NCBI RefSeq assembly: GCF_001424565.1
Contig: NZ_LMOL01000040.1
Coordinates: 1 to 64,000, forward strand
From: Arthrobacter sp. Leaf141
GTDB lineage: Bacteria > Actinomycetota > Actinomycetes > Actinomycetales > Micrococcaceae
Length of the DNA stretch: 64,000 nt
Reading direction: 5' to 3'
This document shows, piece by piece, positions 7,951 through 17,050 of this stretch. The notes beneath the pieces are model-generated. The model ran no database searches. It saw only the letters and a program-made list of their open reading frames with translations, and was not told the DNA's origin. Every line of letters begins with the position of its first letter. Position 1 is the first letter of the stretch. The position numbers were made by a program, and so were the translations under genes.

Positions 7951-9501
7951 CTACGGTGAGACCGCGATCTCACGGATGGTCAGGTCGCGGAACAAGGCCG
8001 CTCCTTCATGGGCGTACAGCCGGATACCGTCATCGCCTTCAAGGGGGAAGACCCGGTGCGAGTGCACCACGCGTCCATCTCCGACGAACATCTCCACGCT
8101 GGTGCGATCCACGAGGATACGAAGAGCGAGGCGGCCTGCGGAGGGGTCCACCGCGGTTTGGGTTTCACCGGCAGTGGGGTTGATCGTGGGGCCGCGGTTG
8201 ACGTACGTGAACGGGCCACGCAGATAGGCGCCTGCGGCGACATGCCGGCCGCCACCCGGGGCGCGGCACACCTCAAGACCGAGATTGGCCGGTGGTGCGG
8301 CTGGGTCCCACACCACCTCGCACGACAGGTCATATGCCAGCGACCGGACCTTCAGATCCTTTGTACCCGTAACCGCCAGATCGCCCAGACGATGCGTGCG
8401 CTTCACGTGGTTACCCAGCGCAGACGTGGGCGCGGAGGTGAGGTAATAGGCACCGGTCCCACGTTTGAGCCGGACATCGCGCACGATCATGTCATCGCCG
8501 TTGTAACCGTCAGTTGCCAGGGTTGGCGTGTTGTGAGGGTAGTCCCAGAAGTTCGCCCATCCGATGGCCCGTCGGAGGCCAGGGTCTACAGCCCCCGATG
8601 CATCGTGATGTGGGTAGGTCACCGCGCCGTAGAAGTCGAAGCCGTAATCGAGCCATTCCGGTTCGGGATGGTCGGGCGTGAAGGAACTGCCGTCAAAAAC
8701 CCCCGTCCAGTAGGCATACGTCGCGGGCAGTCCGCGGCCTTTGCCGTTCGCACTGGTGCCCAGGACCCAATGCGGGGTGCCGTCGTCGGCGGTCATCAGA
8801 AAGAGGTCAGGGCATTCCAGAAGCCCCAGGTCGCTCCGGACAAATTCGCCAACACGCTGCCAGGACTGCAGGTCAGGGGAGGCGTAAAAACCCAGCTTCT
8901 GCCCCTCCGCGTTGGCCATGAACCACCGCTGCCGGTCCTCATCCCAGATCACCTTGGGATCGCGGAAATCGTGCACACCAGGGTTGGGCAGCACCGGCTC
9001 CGTGCCGCCCGGCTGAAATGAGCGTCCCCGGTCCGTTGAGTACCAAAGATACTGGGCCTGGCGCCCTTCCGGCGCTTGGGTAACCAAGGCGATGACCGCA
9101 CCGGCACCGTATCCCGAGGTGTTTCGCTCATCCACCACCAGGCATCCGGACCAGCAGTCGCCGTTGTTGTTGCTGAATTTCGGTATCGAGACACCGCGGT
9201 CCCGGAAGGCAACGTGATCGGTGGTGGTGGCACGGCGCCATGACGTGCCACCGCCGCCAGTGATGTAGTCGGCGTTGTACAAGTAGTAGTAGTGGTACTC
9301 GCCATCCAGGTAGATGGGCCGTTGGGGATCGTTCTTCCAGTTGTCGGCCACGCTGAAGTGATAGACGGGGCGCATCCTGGATGGTCCTTTCGAGGGGCTG
9401 CCTGCCGCGGACGCGGGGTTGGACTGCGCGATGGACCCACCCAACGCAACCGCGCCGGCGCCCGTCAGAAGTCCGCGGCGAGAGACTGAAGAGTTTTCCA
9501 T
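7951..9501 (-). CDS. Tat-exported GH32 fructanase (levanase or levan fructotransferase type)
   Basis: The protein has about 516 residues from ATG 9501, with GGAAGTG seven bases upstream; an in-frame GTG at 9510 overlaps the previous stop. A twin-arginine signal (SRRGLLTGAGAVALGG) is followed by the cleavage-like ASAA, so it acts outside the cell. GH32 catalytic blocks are present: WKNDPQRP (nucleophile Asp), FRDPKV and LECPDLF (acid/base Glu), then a beta-sandwich domain with RILVDRTSVEMFV. The usual NDPNG block is NDPQRP here, a variant I associate with levan-acting enzymes, including Arthrobacter levan fructotransferases that make difructose anhydride IV. Exo-levanase or levanbiohydrolase are alternatives. 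It is the last gene of the LacI-controlled operon. Confidence 0.85.
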   Translation of the reverse strand: MENSSVSRRGLLTGAGAVALGGSIAQSNPASAAGSPSKGPSRMRPVYHFSVADNWKNDPQRPIYLDGEYHYYYLYNADYITGGGGTSWRRATTTDHVAFRDRGVSIPKFSNNNGDCWSGCLVVDERNTSGYGAGAVIALVTQAPEGRQAQYLWYSTDRGRSFQPGGTEPVLPNPGVHDFRDPKVIWDEDRQRWFMANAEGQKLGFYASPDLQSWQRVGEFVRSDLGLLECPDLFLMTADDGTPHWVLGTSANGKGRGLPATYAYWTGVFDGSSFTPDHPEPEWLDYGFDFYGAVTYPHHDASGAVDPGLRRAIGWANFWDYPHNTPTLATDGYNGDDMIVRDVRLKRGTGAYYLTSAPTSALGNHVKRTHRLGDLAVTGTKDLKVRSLAYDLSCEVVWDPAAPPANLGLEVCRAPGGGRHVAAGAYLRGPFTYVNRGPTINPTAGETQTAVDPSAGRLALRILVDRTSVEMFVGDGRVVHSHRVFPLEGDDGIRLYAHEGAALFRDLTIREIAVSP

Positions 9502-9506
9502 GGGTT

Positions 9507-11054
9507 TCACTTCCGTTCCGGCAGGAGGCTACGGGTCTCGGTAAACACCCCAGCCATGGTCCACGCGTCGAGTGAAAGGAGCCGCACCGAGGCTTCACTG
9601 GCGGCCAGTCTCACGCGCTCGCCGCCCAGGGTGGGATAGACACGGGCCGTGAGCGGCTTGCCGTTGGCGAAAATTTCGACGGCGGACCGGTCCACCAGGA
9701 CGCGCAGGCGGACTCGACCGTCGGTCATCGGAATGGCGCCGGACTTTTCCACCAGATCGACGGCGGGGTCGAGGCTGCTGCGGGTACGGTCGAGATGCAG
9801 CATGCCGGTGGGGGTGCCGTCAGCGGGCCGGCTAAGAACGATCACCGTCTCCTCAGCACCCTCCGCGGATCCAAGCAGTCCGAGCCGCAGCTCTGCACCG
9901 GCAGCAAGCTGCACGTCCAGCTCCAGGTCCAGCTGGTTGCCCGACACACCGGTATCCATTGATGTCCCGGCCACCAGCACCTGGGCAGGCACACCGGCAT
10001 GTTTCCGGCGCAGCTTCTCAATCTCGGGAACGGGTTCGAACTCGAGGGTTCCGTCGTTCGCCAACGTGGTGACCCGCGGCAGGCTCATGACCCCGGACCA
10101 GCCGGCTTCCACCATCGCTGCGTCACTGCGGCCTTCCTGCATCCAGCCAAACATGACACGCCGGCCGGACTCATCCTGGAAGGACTGCGGTGCATAGAAG
10201 AAGCGGCCTCCGTAGTCCAAACGGTGCAGCGAATCCGGTTCAAAGGCGTCGCCGGCATACCGTCCGGTCCAATACAGCGGGTGCCGGGTTTCGCCGTCAT
10301 TCCACGCGGAGAAGACCAGCACATCTGGTGAGCCGTCGGCAGGTGCAGACCCCAACGAGCCCTGCCCTGCACGGAACAGGTCAACGCATTCCCACATGGT
10401 TCCGGTCCAGTCAGAGTCCGTGGGATCTCCCAGGGAGGCATCCCCGATGAACAGGGGTCCGAGGTAGTCCCAGGACCGCAGATCCGAAGATTCATACAGG
10501 AAGGCCGTGCCGCCGACGTGCCGGATTCCTGAACCCACCAGCTGCCGCCATTTGCTTCCCTCTTGCCATACGCAATGATCCCGAAACGCGGTGGTGTTTA
10601 CGCCGGCGGGCGGGGCGCCAATGACCGGATTCCCGGGATCTTTGGTCCAGTCCAGCAGGTCAGGGGTTCCTACGGCGACGCAGGGCAACTCCTTGTCCGC
10701 GAACCGGCCGGAGTACACCAAGGTGGGAGTGCCGCCGTCGTTAACCAGCACCCCGGACCAACAGCCCTCGGCGTCCGGTCCTGCGGAAGGTTCCAAGGCG
10801 ACGGGCTGGTCACTCCAGGTGACCAGGTCGGTGCTGGTGGCGTGACCCCATTGGATGCGGTGGTGGAAAGCGCCCTCGGGGTTGTACTGATAGAAGAGGT
10901 GGTAGGTGCCGTTCCATTGGCTGACCCCGTTGGGATCGTTGAGCCAACCGGCCGGTGAGACAAAGTGGAAGCGCGGCCGCAGCGGATCGGCTTCCGCGCG
11001 GGCCACCAACTCATCCTGCGGAGTGGTGGCGAGCGGGTGGGTCAGTTCAGTCAT
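9507..11054 (-). CDS. Cytoplasmic GH32 beta-fructofuranosidase
   Basis: The protein has 515 residues from ATG 11054, overlapping the upstream ATPase stop as ATGA. It has no signal peptide (MTELTHPLATTPQDELVARA), so it should act inside the cell on imported fructosides. Motifs are WLNDPNG (nucleophile Asp), AFRDHCVW in place of the common RDP, and MWECVDLF (acid/base Glu); the C-terminal beta-sandwich has VLVDRSAVEIFANGKPLT. It would hydrolyse sucrose, fructo-oligosaccharides or difructose anhydrides to fructose. Sitting between the transporter genes and the exported GH32, it supports a scheme of extracellular depolymerisation, import and final hydrolysis. Confidence 0.88.
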   Translation of the reverse strand: MTELTHPLATTPQDELVARAEADPLRPRFHFVSPAGWLNDPNGVSQWNGTYHLFYQYNPEGAFHHRIQWGHATSTDLVTWSDQPVALEPSAGPDAEGCWSGVLVNDGGTPTLVYSGRFADKELPCVAVGTPDLLDWTKDPGNPVIGAPPAGVNTTAFRDHCVWQEGSKWRQLVGSGIRHVGGTAFLYESSDLRSWDYLGPLFIGDASLGDPTDSDWTGTMWECVDLFRAGQGSLGSAPADGSPDVLVFSAWNDGETRHPLYWTGRYAGDAFEPDSLHRLDYGGRFFYAPQSFQDESGRRVMFGWMQEGRSDAAMVEAGWSGVMSLPRVTTLANDGTLEFEPVPEIEKLRRKHAGVPAQVLVAGTSMDTGVSGNQLDLELDVQLAAGAELRLGLLGSAEGAEETVIVLSRPADGTPTGMLHLDRTRSSLDPAVDLVEKSGAIPMTDGRVRLRVLVDRSAVEIFANGKPLTARVYPTLGGERVRLAASEASVRLLSLDAWTMAGVFTETRSLLPERK

Positions 11055-12145
11055 GCGGAGGCCTCTTCTTGAGCGTTCGACGCCGGGTGGCCGGGTTGGA
11101 TCGGTTCACTCGCCAGGGCATGGCCGCCGGCAGCAGCCCACGGGCGATAGAGGTGGCAGCGCACCCAGTGGCGGTTTTCGGGGTTGCCCACCCGGTGGCG
11201 GACAGGTTCTTCGGCCGAGCAGGCCTGGTTCGGGTCGCCGTCGAACGCGCAGTGCGTCGAGGCCATAACAGCCTGCCGCAGTTCAGCCCGGCGGACGGGA
11301 TCGTACGAGCCTGCCCGGGAGGGATCCGGCACGGCCGAAACAAGGAGCTGCGTGTACGGGTGCGCCGGGGTGGCCAGGAGGTCCAAAGACTCGCCTTCCT
11401 CCACCAGTTCACCGGCAAACATCACCGCTGTACGGTCCGCCAGGTACCGTGCGGATGCGAGGTCGTGGGTGATGTAGAGCATGGAGATACCTTGCTCATC
11501 GCGGAGCTTGCGCATCAGGTTCAGCACGCCGATCCGAACGGAAACGTCCAGCATGGACGTCGGCTCATCGGCCAGGATGACCTGCGGTTCAACGGCTAGC
11601 GCCCGGGCAATCGCAATGCGTTGGCGCTGGCCGCCGGAGAGCTCGTGCGGGTACGAGTTCAGCATGTCGGCCTCCAGGCCAACAGTGGTCATAAGCTTTT
11701 CGAGCCGCTGCCGAGTCTCCTTCTCCGTACCGCCGGTCTTGCCGTGGATCGCCAAGGAACGCCGGAGGAAGTGCTCGACCCTGTGCGCCGGGTTCAATGA
11801 GCCGAAGGGGTCCTGGAAAACCATCTGCAGCTGGGACCGGAAGGCCCGGGATGCTTGGAAACGATCCCGCCTCAGCACATCGACGCCGTCAATGAGGATC
11901 TCCCCGGAGCTCGGCTTTTCGAGTCTGGCGACACAGCGGGCCAGGGTGCTTTTGCCGGAACCGGACTCCCCCACGAGGGCTACGATTTCGCCCCGGCCAA
12001 TGGACAGATCGACGCCGTGCAAGGCGCGGACGGAATCGCGGGAGAAGAGCCCCCCAACGGCGAATGACTTGCCCAGGCCCCGGATTTCCAAGGCCGGACC
12101 GCCGGACGTGGTTCCCGGCTGCCGGGTCGTGACGGAGTGGCTCAT
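11051..12145 (-). CDS. ABC transporter ATPase, OppF/DppF type
   Basis: The protein has 364 residues and its start overlaps the preceding ATPase stop (ATGA). Walker A is GESGSGKSTLAR near residue 60, the signature is ELSGGQRQRIAIARAL, and Walker B is VILADEPTSMLD. The C-terminal oligopeptide-transporter extension is present (VSAVPDPSRAG, with the late cysteine pattern CAFDGDPNQACSAEEP). It pairs with the adjacent DppD-like ATPase to power the importer. The operon context (two GH32 enzymes, LacI) makes fructo-oligosaccharides or difructose anhydrides more likely cargo than peptides. Confidence 0.9.
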   Translation of the reverse strand: MSHSVTTRQPGTTSGGPALEIRGLGKSFAVGGLFSRDSVRALHGVDLSIGRGEIVALVGESGSGKSTLARCVARLEKPSSGEILIDGVDVLRRDRFQASRAFRSQLQMVFQDPFGSLNPAHRVEHFLRRSLAIHGKTGGTEKETRQRLEKLMTTVGLEADMLNSYPHELSGGQRQRIAIARALAVEPQVILADEPTSMLDVSVRIGVLNLMRKLRDEQGISMLYITHDLASARYLADRTAVMFAGELVEEGESLDLLATPAHPYTQLLVSAVPDPSRAGSYDPVRRAELRQAVMASTHCAFDGDPNQACSAEEPVRHRVGNPENRHWVRCHLYRPWAAAGGHALASEPIQPGHPASNAQEEASA

Positions 12146-13104
12146 GGCGTGGCTCCTTCCAGGTTTGCGGACTCAATAACTGGAGCATCGGCACCGAACG
12201 GTGCCACGAAGTGGCCGGGTGACACCTCGCTGAGGTCCGGGATGTTGCGGAATTTCACGCCGTCGGGCAGGCCCGTCAGCGGAACCCGGGGACCGGTGAG
12301 GGGCGGAAAAGCGCCCATCAGTGCCTGGGTGTAGGGGTGTCGGGGGGTGGCGTAAACGTCCTGGGCCTTCGCGGTTTCCACGATCCGCCCGCCGTACATC
12401 ACTGCCATGCGGTGCGAGAGTTCCACCATGAGGGACATGTCGTGCGTGATGAAGAGGACGGAGAAGCCGAGCTCGCGCTGGAGCTCCTTGATTTGCGCCA
12501 TGATCTCCTGCTGCACCACCACGTCCAGCGCGGTGGTGGGTTCATCCAGGATCAACAGTGAGGGCTTGAGTGCCACTGCCATGGCAATCACGGCACGTTG
12601 ACGCATACCGCCCGAGAGTTGGTGCGGATACGACCTGAGGCGTGCGGGGTCGATCCTGACGAGTTCCAGCAGTTCACCGGCACGCCGCAGCGATTCCTTG
12701 CGGGAGTAGCCGGCGTGGGTGGTGAAGATGTCCACGATCTGCTCGCCGATGGTCAGCACCGGATTGAGCGAGTTCATGGCTGACTGGAAGACCATCGCCA
12801 CGTCCTGCCAGCGGAAGCGCCGCAACTCCTCAGGGCTCATGGCCAGGACATCCTTGCCGCCGAAGGAAATGCTGCCGCCTGCGATCTTCGCTGGATCCTT
12901 CAGGAGCCTCATGATCGAGTTGGCGATAGTGGACTTCCCACAGCCGGACTCTCCCGCGAGCCCGAACACCTCGCCGGTGCCGATGCTGAAGGAAACGCGG
13001 TCGACGGCGGTGGTGGAGCGGGTGTCGCCGATGTATTTGACGGTGAGGTCCTTGACGTCCAGGACGGGTTCGTGGGAGCCGAAGGAAACTTGGGAGATTG
13101 TCAC
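12142..13104 (-). CDS. ABC transporter ATPase, OppD/DppD type
   Basis: The protein has 320 residues from GTG 13104, which overlaps the permease stop as GTGA with AAGGAGCG upstream. The open frame extends to 13533, but that part is antisense-like noise in the permease frame. Walker A is GESGCGKSTIANS, the signature is QLSGGMRQRAVIAMA and Walker B is LLILDEPTTALD. It is the first ATPase of the pair, and its stop overlaps the start of the second one. C-terminal QALMGAFPPLTGPR is the usual peptide-family tail. Confidence 0.9.
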   Translation of the reverse strand: MTISQVSFGSHEPVLDVKDLTVKYIGDTRSTTAVDRVSFSIGTGEVFGLAGESGCGKSTIANSIMRLLKDPAKIAGGSISFGGKDVLAMSPEELRRFRWQDVAMVFQSAMNSLNPVLTIGEQIVDIFTTHAGYSRKESLRRAGELLELVRIDPARLRSYPHQLSGGMRQRAVIAMAVALKPSLLILDEPTTALDVVVQQEIMAQIKELQRELGFSVLFITHDMSLMVELSHRMAVMYGGRIVETAKAQDVYATPRHPYTQALMGAFPPLTGPRVPLTGLPDGVKFRNIPDLSEVSPGHFVAPFGADAPVIESANLEGATP

Positions 13105-14027
13105 TTGGCAGCGCTCCTTTCGATGTCTTTCGGAGTTTTGATCTTCCGGAGCCGCGGGTTGGTGACCTCGTCCACGGCGTAGTTGATGAGGGCAAGGGCG
13201 AAGGCAACCAGCGCGATGCACAGGCCTGAGGGGACGAAGACCCACCAACTGCCCGTCAGCAGTGCACCTTCGTTGCCGGCCCAGAACAGGTTGTTGCCCC
13301 AGGAGACGGTGCTGACATCGCCCAGGCCAAGGAACTCGAGGCCCGCTTGGGCGCCGATACCGTAAATCACACAGGCCAGCAGGGTGCCCATGACGATTGA
13401 GGCCATGTTGGGCAGGATCTCGCGGAACATGATCCGGCCGGCCCGTTCGCCGGAGACCACGGCAGCGGCGACAAAGTCCTTGGAGCGGATGGACAAGGCT
13501 TGTGAGCGCAGGACGCGTGCTGAGCCGGCCCACCCTGTGACCACCAGGACCAGGATCACGGTGCCCAGGCCAGGCGGAAGGAAGGCAGCCAGGATGACCA
13601 GCAGCGGCAATCCGGGCAGTAGCAGGAACACGTTGGTGACCAGGGACAGCGCTTCGTCAATGAACTTGCCGAAGTACGCCGAGGCAAGTCCCACCAGGAT
13701 TCCGATGAAGGTGGACAGCAAGCCCACGGTCAGCCCCACGAACAACGAACTGCGTGAGCCGTGGACAGTCAGCGCGAGGACGTCCTGTCCTTTGGCCGTG
13801 GTGCCAAGCCAGTGCTCAGCCGATGGTTCCAGGGACGCCAGGGCGGTGATCCTGGACGGGTCGCCCGGAAACAGTACCGGCGCCAGCAAGGCCAGGGCAA
13901 TGAAGATGACCATCACGGCCATCCCCGTCAGCGCTTTTTTGTTGCTGGTGAGGCCGTGGATGAAGCTACGGTTTGGTTTGCGGGCAGCTGGTGTTGGCGT
14001 GGGCTGCTTCAGGAGTGCGGTTGTCAT
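13101..14027 (-). CDS. ABC transporter permease, DppC type
   Basis: The protein has 308 residues from ATG 14027 (GAGGA, spacing 6-7). A cytoplasmic basic N-terminus is followed by six transmembrane segments beginning GMAVMVIFIALALLAPVLF. The family motif WLGTTAKGQDVLALTVHGSR and the late EFLGLGDVSTVSWGNNLFW loop are typical of DppC/OppC. It lies 10 bp after the DppB gene and overlaps the next ATPase gene by four bases. Confidence 0.9.
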   Translation of the reverse strand: MTTALLKQPTPTPAARKPNRSFIHGLTSNKKALTGMAVMVIFIALALLAPVLFPGDPSRITALASLEPSAEHWLGTTAKGQDVLALTVHGSRSSLFVGLTVGLLSTFIGILVGLASAYFGKFIDEALSLVTNVFLLLPGLPLLVILAAFLPPGLGTVILVLVVTGWAGSARVLRSQALSIRSKDFVAAAVVSGERAGRIMFREILPNMASIVMGTLLACVIYGIGAQAGLEFLGLGDVSTVSWGNNLFWAGNEGALLTGSWWVFVPSGLCIALVAFALALINYAVDEVTNPRLRKIKTPKDIERSAAK

Positions 14028-14037
14028 GATCGGTCCT

Positions 14038-15015
14038 CTAGTTGCTGCGCACGCGCGGGTCGAGGCGGACGTACAGGATGTCCACCAGGAAGTTGGCCAG
14101 CAGAACAGCGGCAGTGATGGTCAGGAACAGGCCCTGCATCAGTGGATAGTCGAGCCCTTGGACGGCGTTAAGGAGCTGGTAACCGACTCCGGGGTAGGCG
14201 AACACCACTTCCGTGAGCAGCGCACCACCCACAACGAATCCAAGGCCCATGCCGAAGCTCGTTACGGAGGGAAGCATGGCGTTGCGGGCGGCGTAGCGGA
14301 GCATGATGCGGCCCGGGCGGAGGCCCTTGGCTTCAGCCATGGTGATGTAATCCTCGGAGTTGGTGGCGATCATGGTGTTGCGCATACCGAGCATCCAGCC
14401 GCCGATCGAGACCAAGACAATCGTCAGCGCCGGCAGCACCAGGTGCGCACCGACGTCGCCGATGAATTCCCAGGTGAAGGCAGGCTCCAGACCGTCCGTG
14501 AATGCATGCCGGATCGGGAACCAGTCCAACACCACGCCGAACAGGTACAGCGCACCCATCGCAAGCCAGAAGTATGGAAATGAGCCAATAAAAACCAGCA
14601 GCGGCGGGAGCGCGGAGTCGATCGTTCCGCCGCGCCGCCAGGCGGCCAGGATTCCCAGCAGGTTACCCACGACGGCGGCAATCACCAGCGCGGTTCCCCC
14701 CAGCAGGAGTGTCCAGCCAATTTGGGATGAGATGACCTCGGTGACCGGGGTGGGGAAACGGGAGATGGAAACACCCATCTGCCCGGTGAAGACGTTGTGC
14801 AGGTAGTCGATGTATTGCTCCCAGATGGGCCGATCGTCAACACCCAGTAACTTGCGCAGGGCCTCGATCTGTTCGGGCTGCATCCGGTCCTGGGAACGGG
14901 CAAACATGCGGGACACGGGGTCCCCCGGCATGAACCGCGGGAGCATAAAATTCAAGGTGATGGATGCCATGAAGGCGATCAGGTAGAAACCCAGGCGGCG
15001 CAGGATGAAGCGCAC
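14038..15015 (-). CDS. ABC transporter permease, DppB type
   Basis: The protein has 325 residues. I chose GTG 15015 (VRFILRRLGFYLIAF) because GGAGGG lies five bases upstream; a longer frame from 15054 adds unlikely residues. Six membrane segments are seen, with PRFMPGDPVSRM in the first periplasmic loop and the EAA-type loop RMLRYAARNAMLPSVTSFG. It is separated from the binding-protein gene by about 280 bp holding the 59-bp tandem repeat. Confidence 0.88.
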   Translation of the reverse strand: MRFILRRLGFYLIAFMASITLNFMLPRFMPGDPVSRMFARSQDRMQPEQIEALRKLLGVDDRPIWEQYIDYLHNVFTGQMGVSISRFPTPVTEVISSQIGWTLLLGGTALVIAAVVGNLLGILAAWRRGGTIDSALPPLLVFIGSFPYFWLAMGALYLFGVVLDWFPIRHAFTDGLEPAFTWEFIGDVGAHLVLPALTIVLVSIGGWMLGMRNTMIATNSEDYITMAEAKGLRPGRIMLRYAARNAMLPSVTSFGMGLGFVVGGALLTEVVFAYPGVGYQLLNAVQGLDYPLMQGLFLTITAAVLLANFLVDILYVRLDPRVRSN

Positions 15016-15106
15016 GGTTTCCCTCCATTCGGGAATTGCGTAAAGGTGGGGCACGCCCGGCAGTATGGGCCGGTTCAGACGGTGTTCTGCCGGGCGTGCG
15101 GTGTGG

Positions 15107-15295
15107 GGGCGGCGGTGGTTGGGCCCACGCCGCCCGGGTTCCCTGGCCGAAGCGCAGCGAGGTTAGGGCGGCGGTGGTTGGGCCCACGCCGCCCGGGTTC
15201 CCTGGCCGAAGCGCAGCGAGGTAAGGGCGGCGGTGGTTGGGCCCACGCCGCCCGGGTTCCCTGGCCGAAGCGCAGCGAGGTTAGGGCGGCGGTGG
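15107..15295. repeat. 59-bp tandem repeat, about 3.2 copies
   Basis: Copies begin at 15121, 15180 and 15239, with a partial copy from 15107. They are identical apart from a T/A difference and the last bases. Each unit holds GGGCGGCG...CGCCGCCC, able to form a GC-rich hairpin around a GGGCCC core, plus a CCGAAGCGCAGCGAGG segment. It fills the gap between the binding-protein stop (15299) and the first permease start (15015) of the minus-strand operon. Confidence 0.95.
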
Positions 15296-15298
15296 GGA

Positions 15299-16972
15299 CT
15301 ACTTGCGCGGTTCCAGGGTGGTCAGGACGAGCACCGTTGTAGGTGACCGGACGGAGAGGGTGGCGTACGGGTTGTCCTCGGTGGGCCATCCGGTGAATCG
15401 GGTGTCGTTGAAGGCGCCCCATTCCGGGCCTGAGAACAGCGGCACGAGCGGTGCGGCGTCGTTGTACTCTTCCTGGAGCTTGTTGGCGATGTCCTTTTGT
15501 TTGGCTTCGTCAGCTTCAGCTGCGAAGTCGGCCAACAGCGCATCGGCTTTCGTGTCGCCGAAGCGGTGGTAGTTATCAAACGTTTTGGTGCCTACCGGCT
15601 TGACCGTGGCGCTGCCCATGGAGGTGTTGAAGTACTTGTAGGGGCTGGGATCGTTGGCGCTCCAGACGATGCCGGAGTCGAAGTCGCCGGTCTCGTACCC
15701 GGCCATCACTGCAGCCCAGTCAGGGGACTCCACCTTGGCAGTGACGCCCACCTCGGCCAGGTTCTGCGCGATCACGTTGGCCACGGACAGCCAATCAGAG
15801 GACGTCGCACCCACTGAGATCTTGAATTCGAAGGGTTTGCCGTCCTTGAGCGTGCGCTTCCCGTCGGCACCCTTGGGGTAGCCTGCCTTGTCCAGCAGGT
15901 CGTTGGCTTTTTGCACCTCGTGGTTGGTCCACGTGCAGTTGTCCTTGACCTGGCTGTTCTTCCAGGTTTCATAGTTGCCGGAGAGGCCGGTGCAGTCCGC
16001 CGGCTTGGCGTAGCCGCTCATGCCGATTTTGGTGACCTGGTCGCGGTCCACGGCCATGCTCAGTGCCTTGCGGACGTCAAGATCATTGAACGGCGCTTTG
16101 GTGGTATTGAGCTGCCAGTTGATCATGGCGCCGGTGGCAGGGAACCAGTACTGGCGGTGCTCCTTGTCCTTGGAAACAAACGTCTTCTCAATGTTGGGGA
16201 TGTACTGCGGAGCCCAGTCAACGTCCCCGTTTGCTGCGGCAAGGTTGGCGCCGTCGTTCCCTGCGAAAGCGAGCATCTTGATGCCGGCAATCTTCTGCTT
16301 CCCAGGCTGCCAGTAGTTGGGGTTCTTCTTCAGGACGAAGGATTGGGCCTGGAACGTATCCACCTCGGTGTAGGGTCCGGTACCCACCGGCTTGGCGTTT
16401 GCGTCCTTTTCCGGGTCCGGCAAAGCAGACCAGATGTGCTTTGGCAGAATGATCAGTTGGCCCACGTCATGGAGAGCCGGCGACCAGGGCTTGTTGAAGT
16501 TGAACGTGACGTTATTCCCCTCGGCGGTCACGGTGTCCAGGTACTCAAAGCCGCCCTTGATCTTCTTCTGAAGTTCGAAAGTGAACGCAACGTCGTCAGC
16601 CACGAGAGGCTGCCCGTCGGACCACTTGACCCCGTCACGAAGCGTGAACGTTACTGATTTGCCGTCCTCTGCTGCCTTCCACTCGGTGGCCAGCCACGGC
16701 ACTGTTTCTCCCTTTGCCGGGTTGAAGATCAGGAGCGATTCGTAGATGGACTGCTGAACCATCGGGTTGACCGTGGGGGCGAACGGGTTGAAGTTCTGCA
16801 CGAACGTACCCATGTCCTCGCGTGGAATGGTGAGGAACGCGCTGGCGTTCGCTTCGGCGTCGGAGGTGCCTGTTTTGCCAACGTTGGCGGTGCAGCCGGT
16901 GAGAAGCATCGCGCCCATAGCAAGGCTTGCTGCCGTCATCCGGGCAGCCCGGAAGTATCGGGGTTGTGTCAT
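15299..16972 (-). CDS. Family 5 solute-binding lipoprotein of the fructan importer
   Basis: The protein has 557 residues from ATG 16972 (AGGAAAGAG about 10 bases upstream). A lipoprotein signal ends in the lipobox LLTGC, so the mature protein is anchored outside the membrane. The family 5 pattern is clear: LLIFNPAKGETVPWLATEW, VTFTLRDGVKWSDGQPL, then VGTGPY and NPNYW. The family is named for peptides, but many actinobacterial members bind oligosaccharides. The adjacent LacI gene and two GH32 genes point to fructo-oligosaccharides or difructose anhydride. It lies 78 bp after lacI and is followed by the tandem repeat. Confidence 0.9.
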   Translation of the reverse strand: MTQPRYFRAARMTAASLAMGAMLLTGCTANVGKTGTSDAEANASAFLTIPREDMGTFVQNFNPFAPTVNPMVQQSIYESLLIFNPAKGETVPWLATEWKAAEDGKSVTFTLRDGVKWSDGQPLVADDVAFTFELQKKIKGGFEYLDTVTAEGNNVTFNFNKPWSPALHDVGQLIILPKHIWSALPDPEKDANAKPVGTGPYTEVDTFQAQSFVLKKNPNYWQPGKQKIAGIKMLAFAGNDGANLAAANGDVDWAPQYIPNIEKTFVSKDKEHRQYWFPATGAMINWQLNTTKAPFNDLDVRKALSMAVDRDQVTKIGMSGYAKPADCTGLSGNYETWKNSQVKDNCTWTNHEVQKANDLLDKAGYPKGADGKRTLKDGKPFEFKISVGATSSDWLSVANVIAQNLAEVGVTAKVESPDWAAVMAGYETGDFDSGIVWSANDPSPYKYFNTSMGSATVKPVGTKTFDNYHRFGDTKADALLADFAAEADEAKQKDIANKLQEEYNDAAPLVPLFSGPEWGAFNDTRFTGWPTEDNPYATLSVRSPTTVLVLTTLEPRK

Positions 16973-17050
16973 GATGGTTGTCTCTTTCCTATCTTCATCA
17001 GCAAAGTGAAGGGGTGGGTAAGGGTTTGCTCTTCGACGTTGATTTCGCGG

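Noticed and set aside
8008..9021. A 337-codon open frame on the plus strand
   Set aside because: It is antisense to the exported GH32 gene and has no recognisable domain.
13105..13533. N-terminal extension of the DppD ATPase frame
   Set aside because: It overlaps the DppC permease and is Arg/Pro-rich noise. GTG 13104 with the GTGA overlap fits the operon style.
15107..15295. CRISPR array
   Set aside because: The 59-bp units are contiguous with no variable spacers and no cas genes are in the window, so this is a simple tandem repeat.
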